Shown here piece by piece: positions 50,239 through 60,738 of a DNA stretch of 64,000 nucleotides. Every line of letters begins with the position of its first letter. Position 1 is the stretch's first letter. The stretch covers positions 310,001-374,000 of the forward strand of contig CBDICR010000007.1 of the NCBI GenBank assembly GCA_965277425.1, read 5' to 3'. Below the pieces are notes generated by a model that saw only the letters and a program-made list of their open reading frames with translations, was not told where the DNA came from and did no database searches. The position numbers and the translations under genes are program-made. Source of the stretch: Poindextera sp965277425. Lineage in GTDB: Bacteria; Pseudomonadota; Alphaproteobacteria; Caulobacterales; Caulobacteraceae.

Positions 50239-51885
50239 GTGTCAGACGTTTTCATTTCCTACGCCCGCTCGACGGCGAGGCAGGCCCAGGCCGTGGCCGA
50301 AGCGCTGCGGGGGCTCGGCTACAGCGTCTGGCGCGATGACGATCTGCCGTCGCACCGCGCCTATGCCGATGTGATCGAGGAGCAGTTGCGCTCGGCCAGG
50401 GCGGTGGTGGTGATCTGGTCGATGGAGGCGGTCAAGTCGCAGTGGGTGCGGGCGGAAGCCGACCTCGCCCGCGAAGCTGGAACCCTGGTGCAGCTCAGCA
50501 TCGACGCCGCGATGCCGCCCTTGCCGTTCAACCAGATCCAGTGCGCCGACATGGCGGGCTGGGCCGGCGACACCGACGCGCCAGGCTGGCGCAAGGTGGT
50601 GGCCAGCATCACCGATCTGCTCGGCGAGCCAAATCCGACGACCGCGCCGGCCACGCAGGCCTCGCCGCCGCTGCCGGGCAAGCCGTCCATCGCCGTGCTC
50701 CCCTTCAGCGACATGACCGGGGCGGAGGGCCAGGACTATTTCGCCGACGGGATGGTGGTCGAGATCGTCGAGGCGCTCTCGCGCATCCGGTCGATCTTCG
50801 TCATCGCCAGCGGCTCGAGCCTGTCCTTCAAAGGCAAGGGAGTCAGCGCCCAGGCCGCGGCTCGCGACCTCGGCGTGCGCTATGTGCTTGAGGGCAGCAT
50901 CCGCAAGGCCGGCGGGCGGGTCCGCATCGGGGTCCAGCTGATCGACGCCGGCGACGGCGCGCAGATCTGGACCCACCGCTTCGAAGAGACGCTCGAAGAC
51001 GTCTTCGCCTTGCAGGACAAGGTGGCGCTCGCCGTGGCGGGCAAGATCGAGCCGACGGTGCTAGAGGCCGAGGTGCGCCGCGCGTCCGCGCGCCCGACCG
51101 AAAACATGGGTGGTTATGATCTCTATCTGCGCGCCCTGGCCCTCAGCCGCAGCCTTGACCGGACCGAGACCTTGCAGGCGCTCGACCTCTTGAAGCGCGC
51201 CATTTCTCTCGACCCCGGCTTTGGGCTGGCGCTGAGCGCCGCCGCATCGTGCTGCTATTTCATCGACATCTTCGGATGGTCCGATCAGCTGGAGCAGAAC
51301 CGTCGCGAGGCCATCGAGATGGGGCATCGCGCGCTGAAGGCGGCGGGAGACGACGCCGATGTGCTCGCCACCGCCGCCCGCAGCGCGATCCATTTCGAAC
51401 GCGATAGGGTTGGCGCCGTTGCGCTGGTGGAAAAGGCCATCGCCCTGAACCCGGGATGCGCGCGCGCCTGGCAATCGAGCGGCCTGGTGCGGACGCGCGT
51501 CGGCGACACCGATCTCGCCATCGAGCACTTTGAGACCGCGATGCGACTGGACCCCATGGGACCGAATCGGCCAAGGCAGCTGCTGCTCATGGGCGTGGCC
51601 CGGTTCCAGCAGGGCCGCTTCAGCGATGTGGTCGCCATTATGAAAGAGGCTGTGCAGCAGACCGACAGCCCGACCGGCTACGCATTTCTCGCCGCCAGCT
51701 ACGGCCACCTGGGAGACACCCAGGCGGCGTTGGAGGCGCTGGCGCGCTACCGGACCTTCTCGCCGCTGCCTGTCGAAAGCTTCGGGCGATCGCTGCTGTC
51801 CAGCGACCCGAGCCATTTCAGTCAATTCCTTGCCGGGATCGACCTGGTGGAAGGCCGGGTTGCGGAGCCGCCCTCGAGACCTTGA
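50239..51885 (+). CDS. TIR domain + TolB-like domain + TPR protein
   Basis: A 548-residue protein. Residues 1-130 are a TIR domain: MSDVFISYARSTARQAQAVA, GLGYSVWRDDDL and VVVIWSMEAVKSQWVRAE, with Glu73 in the position used by NAD-cleaving TIRs. Residues 148-290 resemble the TolB N-terminal/FlgO-like domain often fused to regulators (SIAVLPFSDMTGAEGQDYFA, YVLEGSIRKAGGRVRI). The rest is TPR-like helices (DTDLAIEHFETAMRLDPMGP). Start GTG at 50239. This architecture is widespread; it may sense or signal rather than kill. Enzymatic activity is not established. Confidence 0.8.
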   Translation: MSDVFISYARSTARQAQAVAEALRGLGYSVWRDDDLPSHRAYADVIEEQLRSARAVVVIWSMEAVKSQWVRAEADLAREAGTLVQLSIDAAMPPLPFNQIQCADMAGWAGDTDAPGWRKVVASITDLLGEPNPTTAPATQASPPLPGKPSIAVLPFSDMTGAEGQDYFADGMVVEIVEALSRIRSIFVIASGSSLSFKGKGVSAQAAARDLGVRYVLEGSIRKAGGRVRIGVQLIDAGDGAQIWTHRFEETLEDVFALQDKVALAVAGKIEPTVLEAEVRRASARPTENMGGYDLYLRALALSRSLDRTETLQALDLLKRAISLDPGFGLALSAAASCCYFIDIFGWSDQLEQNRREAIEMGHRALKAAGDDADVLATAARSAIHFERDRVGAVALVEKAIALNPGCARAWQSSGLVRTRVGDTDLAIEHFETAMRLDPMGPNRPRQLLLMGVARFQQGRFSDVVAIMKEAVQQTDSPTGYAFLAASYGHLGDTQAALEALARYRTFSPLPVESFGRSLLSSDPSHFSQFLAGIDLVEGRVAEPPSRP

Positions 51886-51951
51886 CGCCGCCGGCCGCTC
51901 ATGGGTTCGGCGGAGCGCCGACGATGCGCCGACGCGAGCTAGACAAATGCT

Positions 51952-51980
51952 TTGACCTTTCCGGCCGGTTTCCCTATTTT
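51952..51980 (+). promoter_or_regulatory. Sigma-70-type promoter of the rpsL operon
   Basis: TTGACC at 51952-51957 and TATTTT at 51975-51980 with a 17-bp spacer, about 160 bp before rpsL. The -35 is near consensus, as expected for a highly expressed ribosomal operon. Confidence 0.65.
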
Positions 51981-52142
51981 CCGCGCTCTTTTCGAGGGCC
52001 GGGGGTCATGCCTCGCGTCCCGATAGGCCGGAAGGTCCCGCAAGGGTCTTCAGACGCGCCGGATCGCAGCGATGCGCCCGGCGCCGTTTCGTGTTTATCG
52101 GGCGCCGTTTCGAAAACCCGTTTTATCGAGCGAAAGACCTGA

Positions 52143-52514
52143 ATGCCCACGATCAACCAGCTTATCCGCAAACCGCGGCATCCCAAGCCCACGCGCAACA
52201 AGGTTCCGGCGCTGAAGGGTTGCCCGCAACGCCGCGGCGTCTGCACCCGGGTCTATACGACCACCCCCAAGAAGCCGAACTCGGCGCTGCGCAAGGTCGC
52301 CAAGGTGCGGCTGACCACCGGCATCGAGGCGCTGTGCTACATTCCTGGCGAAGGCCACAATCTGCAGGAGCACTCGGTGGTCCTGATCCGCGGCGGCCGG
52401 GTGAAGGACCTTCCCGGCGTGCGCTATCACATCCTGCGCGGCGTGCTCGACACCCAAGGGGTGAAGGATCGTCGCCAGCGCCGTTCGCTCTATGGCGCCA
52501 AGCGGCCCAAGTAA
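52143..52514 (+). CDS. rpsL: 30S ribosomal protein S12
   Basis: A 123-residue S12 at the decoding centre. TTPKKPNSALRKVAKVRLT and GGRVKDLPGVRYHILRG carry the two lysines altered in streptomycin-resistant mutants, both wild type here. It begins the rpsL-rpsG-fusA-tuf cluster; rpsG follows 12 bp later. Confidence 0.97.
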   Translation: MPTINQLIRKPRHPKPTRNKVPALKGCPQRRGVCTRVYTTTPKKPNSALRKVAKVRLTTGIEALCYIPGEGHNLQEHSVVLIRGGRVKDLPGVRYHILRGVLDTQGVKDRRQRRSLYGAKRPK

Positions 52515-52526
52515 GGAAATTAAAGC

Positions 52527-53000
52527 ATGTCCCGCCGCCGCCGCGCTGAAAAACGCGAAGTCCTGCCCGATCCCAAGTTCCACGACCTGATCGTCACCAA
52601 GTTCATGAACTACGTCATGCACGAGGGCAAAAAGGCCGTCGCCGAGAACATCATCTACGACGCCTTCGACATTCTCGAAGCCAAGCGCCGCGACATTGGC
52701 CCGCTGGAGACCTTCCACTCGGCGCTCGACAATGTCGCGCCTTCGGTCGAGGTGCGCTCGCGCCGGGTCGGCGGCGCCACCTATCAGGTGCCGGTCGAGG
52801 TGCGTCCCGAACGCCGCCGCGCCCTGGCCATCCGCTGGCTGGTCACCGCCGCCCGCAAGCGCGGCGAGAACAACATGACCGAAAAGCTGGCCGCCGAACT
52901 GCTGGACGCCTCCAACAATCGCGGCACGGCGGTGAAGAAGCGCGAAGACACCCACAAGATGGCCGAGGCCAACCGGGCCTTCTCGCATTATCGCTGGTAG
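52527..53000 (+). CDS. rpsG: 30S ribosomal protein S7
   Basis: A 157-residue S7, primary binder of the 16S 3' major domain. The N-terminus MSRRRRAEKREVLPDPKF and the core VGGATYQVPVEVRPERRRAL are diagnostic. A hairpin follows its stop. S7 commonly regulates this operon by feedback on its message. Confidence 0.97.
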   Translation: MSRRRRAEKREVLPDPKFHDLIVTKFMNYVMHEGKKAVAENIIYDAFDILEAKRRDIGPLETFHSALDNVAPSVEVRSRRVGGATYQVPVEVRPERRRALAIRWLVTAARKRGENNMTEKLAAELLDASNNRGTAVKKREDTHKMAEANRAFSHYRW

Positions 53001-53044
53001 GCGCCTATCTAAGGCCCTCCGTTAGACCCATACCCTTTCGTGAC

Positions 53045-53069
53045 CGGGCGGTTTGAGCTAAACCGCCCG
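53045..53069 (+). promoter_or_regulatory. Perfect 10-bp hairpin between rpsG and fusA
   Basis: CGGGCGGTTT (53045-53054) and AAACCGCCCG (53060-53069) with a 5-nt loop. No T-tract follows, so it may act as an RNA processing or partial attenuation site that sets fusA expression relative to rpsL-rpsG. Confidence 0.5.
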
Positions 53070-53115
53070 CGCTCGCGCTCAACCCGTCCGTCCACTCGAA
53101 AAGTCGTATTCAGCC

Positions 53116-55194
53116 ATGCCCCGCCTTCACAAAATCGAGGACTACCGCAACTTCGGCATCATGGCCCACATCGATGCGGGGAAGACCACCACGACCGAGC
53201 GGATCCTCTATTACACCGGCAAGAGCCATAAGATCGGCGAAGTGCACGACGGCGCGGCCACCATGGACTGGATGGAGCAGGAGCAGGAGCGGGGCATCAC
53301 CATCACCTCCGCCGCCACCACCGCCTACTGGAACGGCAAGCGCCTCAACATCATCGACACCCCCGGCCACGTGGACTTCACCATCGAGGTCGAGCGCTCC
53401 CTGCGCGTGCTGGACTCGGCCATTGCGGTGCTCGACGGCAACCAGGGCGTCGAGCCGCAGACCGAGACCGTCTGGCGCCAGGCCGACCGCTACAATGTTC
53501 CGCGCATCGTGTTCGTCAACAAGATGGACAAGATCGGCGCCGACTTCGAATTCTGCGTGCGCACCATCCGCGAGCGGCTGGGCGTCAAGGCCGTGCCGAT
53601 CCAGCTGCCGATCGGCGCGGAGGCCTCGCTGAAGGGCCTGGTCGACCTGGTCCGCATGAAGGCGGTCGTCTGGGAAGACGAGGGCCTGGGCGCGAAATAC
53701 CACGACGAAGAGATTCCGGCCGACATGAAGGACGCCTGCGATGCGGCGCGCCACTACATGGTCGAAAACGCCGTCGAACTCGATGACGCGGCGATGGAAG
53801 CCTATCTGAACGGCGAGGACGTGCCGGAAGAGACGATCAAGACCTGCCTGCGCAAGGCGGTTCTGACCGGCGCCTTCTACCCGATCCTGTGCGGCTCGGC
53901 CTTCAAGAACAAGGGCGTCCAGCCCCTGCTCGACGCGGTGGTCGACTATCTGCCGTCGCCGATCGACATTCCGCCGACGCGGGGGATCGACTATCGCACC
54001 GGCGAAGAGGTCGAGCGCCATCCGGCGGACGACGAGCCGCTGTCGGTGCTGGCCTTCAAGATCATGGACGACCCCTTCGTGGGCTCGCTCACCTTCTGCC
54101 GCATCTATTCGGGCAAGCTCGAGACCGGCATGGGGCTGGTGAACTCGACGCGCGACCGCAAGGAGCGGGTCGGGCGCATGCTGCTCATGCACTCGAACAA
54201 CCGCGAAGACGTCAAGGAAGCCTATGCTGGCGACATCGTGGCGCTGGCGGGCCTGAAGGAAACGCGCACGGGCGATACGCTGTGCGATCCGTCCAAGTCG
54301 CCGGTGATCCTGGAAAAGATGGAATTCCCCGATCCCGTGATCGAGGTCTCCGTCGAGCCCAAGACCAAGGCCGACCAGGAAAAACTGGGCGTGGCCCTGG
54401 CCAAGCTGCAGGCGGAAGACCCGTCCTTCAGCGTCTCCACCGACCAGGAGAGCGGCCAGACCATCATGCGCGGCATGGGCGAGCTGCACCTGGACATCAA
54501 GATCGATATCCTGCGCCGCACCTATAAGGTCGACGCCAATATCGGCGCGCCGCAGGTGGCCTATCGCGAGACGCTCGGCCGCAAGACCGAGATCGACTAC
54601 GTCCACAAGAAGCAGACCGGCGGCTCGGGCCAGTTCGCCAAGGTCAAGATCGTGTTCGAACCGGTCGAGCCGGGCGTCGGCTATTCGTTCGAGTCGAAGG
54701 TCGTCGGCGGCAACGTGCCGAAGGAATTCATTCCCGGCGTCGAAAAGGGCCTCGCCCAGGCCAAGGAAAACGGCCTCCTGGCCGGCTTCCCGGTGATCGA
54801 TTTCAAGGCCACCCTGATCGACGGCGACTATCACGACGTCGACTCCAGCGTGCTCGCCTTCGAGATCGCCGCGCGCGCCGCCTTCCGCGAACTGCGCGAT
54901 CAGGCGAGGCCGAAACTGCTCGAGCCGATCATGAAGGTCGAGGTGGTGACGCCGGAAGACTATGTCGGCGACGTCATCGGCGACCTGAATGCGCGCCGCG
55001 GCCAGATCCAGGGCACCGACCAGCGCGGCAACGCTCAGGTGATCAATGCCTTCGTGCCGCTGGCCAACATGTTCGGCTATGTCTCGACCTTGCGCGGCAT
55101 GAGCCAGGGCCGCGCCCAGTTCACCATGCAGTACGACCACTACGAAGCGGTGCCGCAGGCGGTGGCCGACGAAGTGGTCAAGAAGTTCGCCTAA
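53116..55194 (+). CDS. fusA: Elongation factor G
   Basis: A 692-residue translocase GTPase. G1 is AHIDAGKTTTTER, G2 RGITITSAAT, G3 DTPGHVDFT and G4 NKMD, followed by domains II-V with GSGQFAKVKIVFEP and the C-terminal RGQIQGTDQRGNAQVI. The ATG at 53116 gives MPRLHKIEDYRNFGIMAHID. Full length, single copy in the window. Confidence 0.97.
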   Translation: MPRLHKIEDYRNFGIMAHIDAGKTTTTERILYYTGKSHKIGEVHDGAATMDWMEQEQERGITITSAATTAYWNGKRLNIIDTPGHVDFTIEVERSLRVLDSAIAVLDGNQGVEPQTETVWRQADRYNVPRIVFVNKMDKIGADFEFCVRTIRERLGVKAVPIQLPIGAEASLKGLVDLVRMKAVVWEDEGLGAKYHDEEIPADMKDACDAARHYMVENAVELDDAAMEAYLNGEDVPEETIKTCLRKAVLTGAFYPILCGSAFKNKGVQPLLDAVVDYLPSPIDIPPTRGIDYRTGEEVERHPADDEPLSVLAFKIMDDPFVGSLTFCRIYSGKLETGMGLVNSTRDRKERVGRMLLMHSNNREDVKEAYAGDIVALAGLKETRTGDTLCDPSKSPVILEKMEFPDPVIEVSVEPKTKADQEKLGVALAKLQAEDPSFSVSTDQESGQTIMRGMGELHLDIKIDILRRTYKVDANIGAPQVAYRETLGRKTEIDYVHKKQTGGSGQFAKVKIVFEPVEPGVGYSFESKVVGGNVPKEFIPGVEKGLAQAKENGLLAGFPVIDFKATLIDGDYHDVDSSVLAFEIAARAAFRELRDQARPKLLEPIMKVEVVTPEDYVGDVIGDLNARRGQIQGTDQRGNAQVINAFVPLANMFGYVSTLRGMSQGRAQFTMQYDHYEAVPQAVADEVVKKFA

Positions 55195-55261
55195 AGACCC
55201 TCACCCAAAGACCCCAAACACCCCAACCGAAATTAGCCCCCGACGGGCTGGAGCTTGAGAA

Positions 55262-56452
<1,191 letters not shown>

Positions 56453-56477
56453 GGACCGTTGAGACCCTGAAATGACG

Positions 56478-56509
56478 AGCCGCCGGGCTGATAAGGTCCG
56501 GCGGCTTTT
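56478..56509 (+). terminator. Rho-independent terminator after tuf
   Basis: AGCCGCCGG (56478-56486) pairs perfectly with CCGGCGGCT (56498-56506), followed by TTT. It lies 26 bp past the tuf stop. Confidence 0.85.
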
Positions 56510-56556
56510 CATTGCGCTTACCTGGCTAGCTCCGCGAAGCGGAAAATCAGCTTTTC

Positions 56557-56726
56557 ACCACCAAGTACACGAAGGACACCAAGGACACCAAGGACACCAA
56601 GGGGCAGCGCCGACCCTTACTCTTCTTGGTGGGCTTGGTGTGCTTTGTGTCAAATCTTGCGGCCTCAGCGGCAGCGTACTCGCTTGACAGAAAAAAGCCT
56701 TACGCCCCCTGCGCGGGGATGAGCGG
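56557..56726. repeat. Palindromic element, copy C (decayed ACCACnAAG family)
   Basis: Left inner arm 56557-56602 reads ACCACCAAGTACACGAAGG and continues with three 10-nt GACACCAAG units; the right inner arm near 56623-56650 (CTTCTTGGTGGGCTTGGTGT) is its approximate inverted complement. The right outer arm CGCGGGGATGAGCGG (56712-56726) matches copies A and D, while the left outer arm has decayed. No gene lies inside. Together with the tuf terminator it fills the 304-bp gap between tuf and the DUF815 gene. Confidence 0.7.
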
Positions 56727-56756
56727 ATTAAATTAGCGTGTTCAACTGGATACGCC

Positions 56757-57596
56757 TCAAAGGGGCAGGGGTTTTTCCAGTTCGCCGGCCAGGTCGCGGA
56801 TGAATTGCCAGGCGACGCGGCCGGAGCGGGCGCCGCGCAGTTGCGCCCATTGCAGGGCGCGGCGCTCCAGGTCGTCGACGGCCAGATCGAAACGATCGGC
56901 GTAGATCTGGACGGCGGCCAGATAGGCCGGCTGGTCCATCGGCGGGAAGCCGATCCACAGGCCGAAGCGATCGGAGACCGAAACCTCCTCCTCGGCGTCC
57001 TCGGCCGTGGCGATCAGGCCACGCGCCTCGACATGGTCGCGCGGCATCAGGTGGCGGCGGTTGGAGGTGGCGACGAAAAGCGCGTTCTCCGGCGGCCCGG
57101 CGACGCCGCCCTCCAGGGCCGATTTCAGCGACTTGGCGGCCGAGGCGCCCTCCTCGAACGAGAGGTCGTCGCAGAGCACGACGAATCGCATCGCCGAACC
57201 GCGCAGGCGCTCGAACAGGCCGGGCAGGGCGGCGATGTCGTCGCGGTCGATCTCGACCATGCGCAAGGCCGGGCTGTCGGCGCCGGCGGCCATGAAGCCG
57301 GCCTTGGCCAGCGAGCTCTTGCCGGCCCCGCGCGAGCCCCAGAGCAGGACATGGTTGGAGGGCAAGCCATTAGAAAACCGGCGCAAGTTCTCGACAAACC
57401 TGGCTTTTTGCCGATCGACGCCAACCAGGAGGTCGAGCGCTAGCCCGTAATCGGGCGCGGCGATAAAGGCCTGAAGCGCCGCCTCGTAGCGGTAGAGCCG
57501 CGCGGGGGTGAAGTCCGGCGCGGGCGGGGCGGGCGGCGCGAGCCGGTCCAGCGCGTCGGCGATGCGGGCCAGGTAGGGGGCGAAATCGTCGCTCAT
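56757..57596 (-). CDS. DUF815-family ATP-binding protein
   Basis: A 279-residue AAA+-like ATPase. Walker A is LLWGSRGAGKSS, Walker B FVVLCDDLSF, and sensor-1-like sequence FVATSNRRHLMPRD with Asn/Arg residues follows, matching the DUF815 family. The ATG at 57596 gives MSDDFAPYLARIADALDRL. It is divergent from yajC with 113 bp between starts. The family has no settled role. Confidence 0.88.
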   Translation of the reverse strand: MSDDFAPYLARIADALDRLAPPAPPAPDFTPARLYRYEAALQAFIAAPDYGLALDLLVGVDRQKARFVENLRRFSNGLPSNHVLLWGSRGAGKSSLAKAGFMAAGADSPALRMVEIDRDDIAALPGLFERLRGSAMRFVVLCDDLSFEEGASAAKSLKSALEGGVAGPPENALFVATSNRRHLMPRDHVEARGLIATAEDAEEEVSVSDRFGLWIGFPPMDQPAYLAAVQIYADRFDLAVDDLERRALQWAQLRGARSGRVAWQFIRDLAGELEKPLPL

Positions 57597-57709
57597 GGGA
57601 CCGCTTCCTATCGGCCCCTTCGCCGCATTGCAAAAGACGGTTGCAACGCCTAGCTTCCGCCGACTTTTCAAGCCGCCCGCTGCGCGGCCGCCGCAATCTC
57701 GGAGACCTG

Positions 57710-58063
57710 ATGTTCGCGACCCCAGCTTTCGCCCAGACCGCCGGCGCGGCCGGCGCCGATGGCGGCCTGATGCCCGTGCTGCTGCAGGTCGCCCCGTTCC
57801 TGGCGATCGGACTGTTCTTCTACATGCTGATCCTGCGGCCCCAGCAGCAACGGGCCAAGGAGCACCGCAACACCATCGCCGCCGTCAAGCGCAACGATAC
57901 GGTGGTGCTGTCCAGCGGGGTGATCGGCAAGGTCATGCGGGTGGAGGAGGCGGAAATCGGCATCGAGATCGCCCAGGGCGTCACCGTCAAGGTGGTCAAG
58001 TCGATGGTCGCCGAGGTGCGCGCGCGCGGCGCGCCCGCGCCCGCCAACGACGCCAAGTCCTGA
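57710..58063 (+). CDS. yajC: Preprotein translocase accessory subunit YajC
   Basis: A 117-residue single-span protein (LLQVAPFLAIGLFFYMLILR) followed by PQQQRAKEHRNTIAAVKRND, then TVVLSSGVIGKV, the standard YajC block. GGAGACCTG precedes the ATG at 57710. It associates with SecDF; the order yajC-secD-secF is conserved. Confidence 0.95.
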   Translation: MFATPAFAQTAGAAGADGGLMPVLLQVAPFLAIGLFFYMLILRPQQQRAKEHRNTIAAVKRNDTVVLSSGVIGKVMRVEEAEIGIEIAQGVTVKVVKSMVAEVRARGAPAPANDAKS

Positions 58064-58071
58064 CCTAGGCC

Positions 58072-59655
58072 ATGCTCGAACTTCCGCGCTGGCGAACCCT
58101 CCTCTGCCTGGCCGCCGCCATTTTCGGCCTGGTCTTCACCGTGCCGAACGTGCTGCCGGCCAGCGCGCTGGCGCGCATGCCCGACTGGCTGCCGCACCAG
58201 AAGCTGAACCTCGGCCTCGACCTGCAGGGCGGCTCCTACCTGCAGCTCGAGATGGACACCAATGCGCTGAAGACCGAGCGCCTGAACAACCTGATCGAGG
58301 ACGTCCGGCGGACCTTGCGCGACCTGCCGGTGGACTTCTCCTCGCTGGGCCTGGTCAACGGCGCGGTCTCGGTCCGCATCAGCGATCCCGCCCAGGTCCA
58401 GAATGCGCTGCAGGCCCTGCAGAAGCTGAACCAGGTGGTCGGCAGCGGCGTGCGCGAACTGCAGATCTCGACCGCGCCCGACCAGCGCATCCTGCTGTCC
58501 ATTTCCGATCGGGCCCTGACCGCCGAGACGGTCAAGGCGGTCGACCAGGACATCGAAATCGTCCGCCGCCGCATCGACGCGCTCGGCACCAAGGAGCCGT
58601 CGATCGAGCGGCAGGGCGCCGACCGCATCGTGGTCGAGGCCCCCGGCGAGAGCGACCCGGAAAAGCTGAAGGCGGTGATCGGCAAGACCGCCAAGCTCAG
58701 CTTCCAGATGGTCGACGAAAGCGTGCCGCCCGCCGAGGCGGCCGCCGGCCACGTGCCCCCGGACGCCGTGCTGCTGCCCAACGAGGATGGCGGCGTCATC
58801 CTGGTCAAGCGGCTGGAGATCGTCTCCGGCGATATGCTGACCAACGCCTCCCAGGGCTACGATCAGAACGGCCATCCCGACATCAACATGCGCTTCAACG
58901 GCCAGGGCGCGCAGCATTTCGGCGACGCCACCTCGCAGAACATCGGCAAGCGCTTCGCCATCGTGCTCGACAACAAGGTCATCTCCGCGCCGGTGATCCA
59001 GAGCGCCATCACCGGCGGCTCGGGCGAGATCACCGGCAACTTCACCGTCGATTCCGCCAGCAACCTGGCGCTGCTGCTGCGCTCCGGCGCCCTGGCCGCG
59101 CCGCTGACGGTGATCGAACAGCGCACGGTCGGCGCCGAGCTTGGCGCCGACTCGGTGCGCGCGGGCGAGCTGGCGGGCGTCATCGGGCTTGTTCTCGTCA
59201 TAGGGTTCATGCTGCTGGCCTATGGCGGCGTGTTCGGCGGCGTCGCCATGATCGGCCTGGTCATCAATATGTTGATGGTCGTGGCCATGATGACCGTGGG
59301 CGGCGCGGCCCTGACCCTGCCGGGCATCGCCGGCCTGATCCTGACCATCGCCGTGGCCGTTGACGCCAACGTGCTGATCTATGAGCGCATCCGGGACGAG
59401 GAGCGGGCGGGGCGAAAACCGGCCTTGGCCATCGACACCGGCTTCACTCGGGCGCGAACCTCGATCCTCGACGCCAACATCACCACCCTGATCGCGGCGC
59501 TGATCCTGTTCGAGTTCGGCGCCGGTCCCGTGCGGGGCTTCGCCTGGACGCTGTCGATCGGGGTCATGACCTCGGTGTTCACCGCCCTTTTCATCACGCG
59601 GCTGCTGATCGTGCTCTGGTATCGGACCAGCCGATCCAAGTCGCTGCCGATCTGA
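58072..59655 (+). CDS. secD: Protein translocase subunit SecD
   Basis: A 527-residue RND-type membrane protein that uses the proton motive force to pull exported proteins through SecYEG. Seen are the first span and LGLDLQGGSYLQLEMD, the large P1 periplasmic domain, and the membrane segment with AVAVDANVLIYERIRDE, whose Asp is the proton-relay residue. It begins 8 bp after yajC. Confidence 0.96.
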   Translation: MLELPRWRTLLCLAAAIFGLVFTVPNVLPASALARMPDWLPHQKLNLGLDLQGGSYLQLEMDTNALKTERLNNLIEDVRRTLRDLPVDFSSLGLVNGAVSVRISDPAQVQNALQALQKLNQVVGSGVRELQISTAPDQRILLSISDRALTAETVKAVDQDIEIVRRRIDALGTKEPSIERQGADRIVVEAPGESDPEKLKAVIGKTAKLSFQMVDESVPPAEAAAGHVPPDAVLLPNEDGGVILVKRLEIVSGDMLTNASQGYDQNGHPDINMRFNGQGAQHFGDATSQNIGKRFAIVLDNKVISAPVIQSAITGGSGEITGNFTVDSASNLALLLRSGALAAPLTVIEQRTVGAELGADSVRAGELAGVIGLVLVIGFMLLAYGGVFGGVAMIGLVINMLMVVAMMTVGGAALTLPGIAGLILTIAVAVDANVLIYERIRDEERAGRKPALAIDTGFTRARTSILDANITTLIAALILFEFGAGPVRGFAWTLSIGVMTSVFTALFITRLLIVLWYRTSRSKSLPI

Positions 59656-59671
59656 GGGGAAGGACACGCTC

Positions 59672-60616
59672 ATGCATTGGCCCCTGATCCGCCTGCTTCC
59701 CAAGGAAACCCACTTCAGGTTCGTCCGCTACGCGCCCTATGCGGCGGTGTTGTCGGCGATCCTGCTGGTGATCGCCTGCGGCTCCTTTGTCCTCAACGGG
59801 CTGAACTTCGGCACCGACTTCCGCGGCGGGACCCAGATCGAGATCCAGACCCCCGGCACCGCCCCGCTCGCCCAGTTGCGCCAAGCGCTGGCCAAGATGG
59901 GCACCAAGGACCCCGAGGTGCAGGGCTTTGGCGGACCGAGCGCGGCGGCGCTGCGCTTCGAACCGGCCGCGGGCGTCAACCCGGCGGATGCGGTGGCCAA
60001 GGTCGAGGCCTCGATCAAGGCCCAGTTCCCCGGCACCCAGATCACCGGCGAGGACGTGCTGGGGGCCAAGGTCTCGGGCGAGCTCTTCCGTTCGGGCCTC
60101 TTGGCGCTCGGCGTCGCCATCGGCCTGATGATGGTCTACATCTGGTTCCGGTTTCAGCTGCAGTTCGGCCTGGGCGCGGTGATCGCCCTGATCCACGACA
60201 TCGTCCTGACCATGGGGGCGCTGTCGCTCTTCCATATCGAGTTCAACATGCCCTCGATCGCGGCGCTGTTGACCGTCATCGGCTATTCGATGAACGAGAA
60301 GGTGATCTCCTTCGACCGGTTGCGCGAGAACCTGCGCAAGCACCGCAGCATGCCGCTGGCCGACATCATCAACCTGTCGGAAAACGAGCGGCTGTCGCGC
60401 ACCCTGATCACCGGCTCGACGGCGCTCCTGGCGCTGAGCGGCATGCTCTTCCTGGGCGGGCCGACCATATTCCCGGTGGTCTTCGCCATGGTGTTCGGCA
60501 TCGTGGTCGGGACCTATTCCTCGATCTACGTCGCCCTGCCGGTGATCCTGCTCTGGGGCGTCAACCGCAACGACGAGGAAGCCCAGCCCATCCGCCCGGC
60601 GAACGCCAGGCCGTAG
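59672..60616 (+). CDS. secF: Protein translocase subunit SecF
   Basis: A 314-residue partner of SecD with NFGTDFRGGTQIEIQTPG after span 1 and the membrane motif SMNEKVISFDRLRENLRK, which carries the Asp of the proton path. Five further spans follow. It lies 16 bp after secD. Confidence 0.96.
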   Translation: MHWPLIRLLPKETHFRFVRYAPYAAVLSAILLVIACGSFVLNGLNFGTDFRGGTQIEIQTPGTAPLAQLRQALAKMGTKDPEVQGFGGPSAAALRFEPAAGVNPADAVAKVEASIKAQFPGTQITGEDVLGAKVSGELFRSGLLALGVAIGLMMVYIWFRFQLQFGLGAVIALIHDIVLTMGALSLFHIEFNMPSIAALLTVIGYSMNEKVISFDRLRENLRKHRSMPLADIINLSENERLSRTLITGSTALLALSGMLFLGGPTIFPVVFAMVFGIVVGTYSSIYVALPVILLWGVNRNDEEAQPIRPANARP

Positions 60617-60639
60617 CGGGCGGATTCGAGCGCGCGGGC

Positions 60640-60669
60640 CCCGGCAAGGAAGCTTTGCAGCTTGCCGGG
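60640..60669 (+). terminator. Hairpin after secF, weak terminator
   Basis: CCCGGCAAG (60640-60648) pairs with CTTGCCGGG (60661-60669) with a 12-nt loop. The downstream sequence CGGTTAATG has no T-run, so termination is uncertain. Confidence 0.45.
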
Positions 60670-60738
60670 CGGTTAATGACGCTGTTACCTCTATCCCAGC
60701 GGGCCTAAGCGCCCGAGAGGAAACAAGGGGCATTGGTT

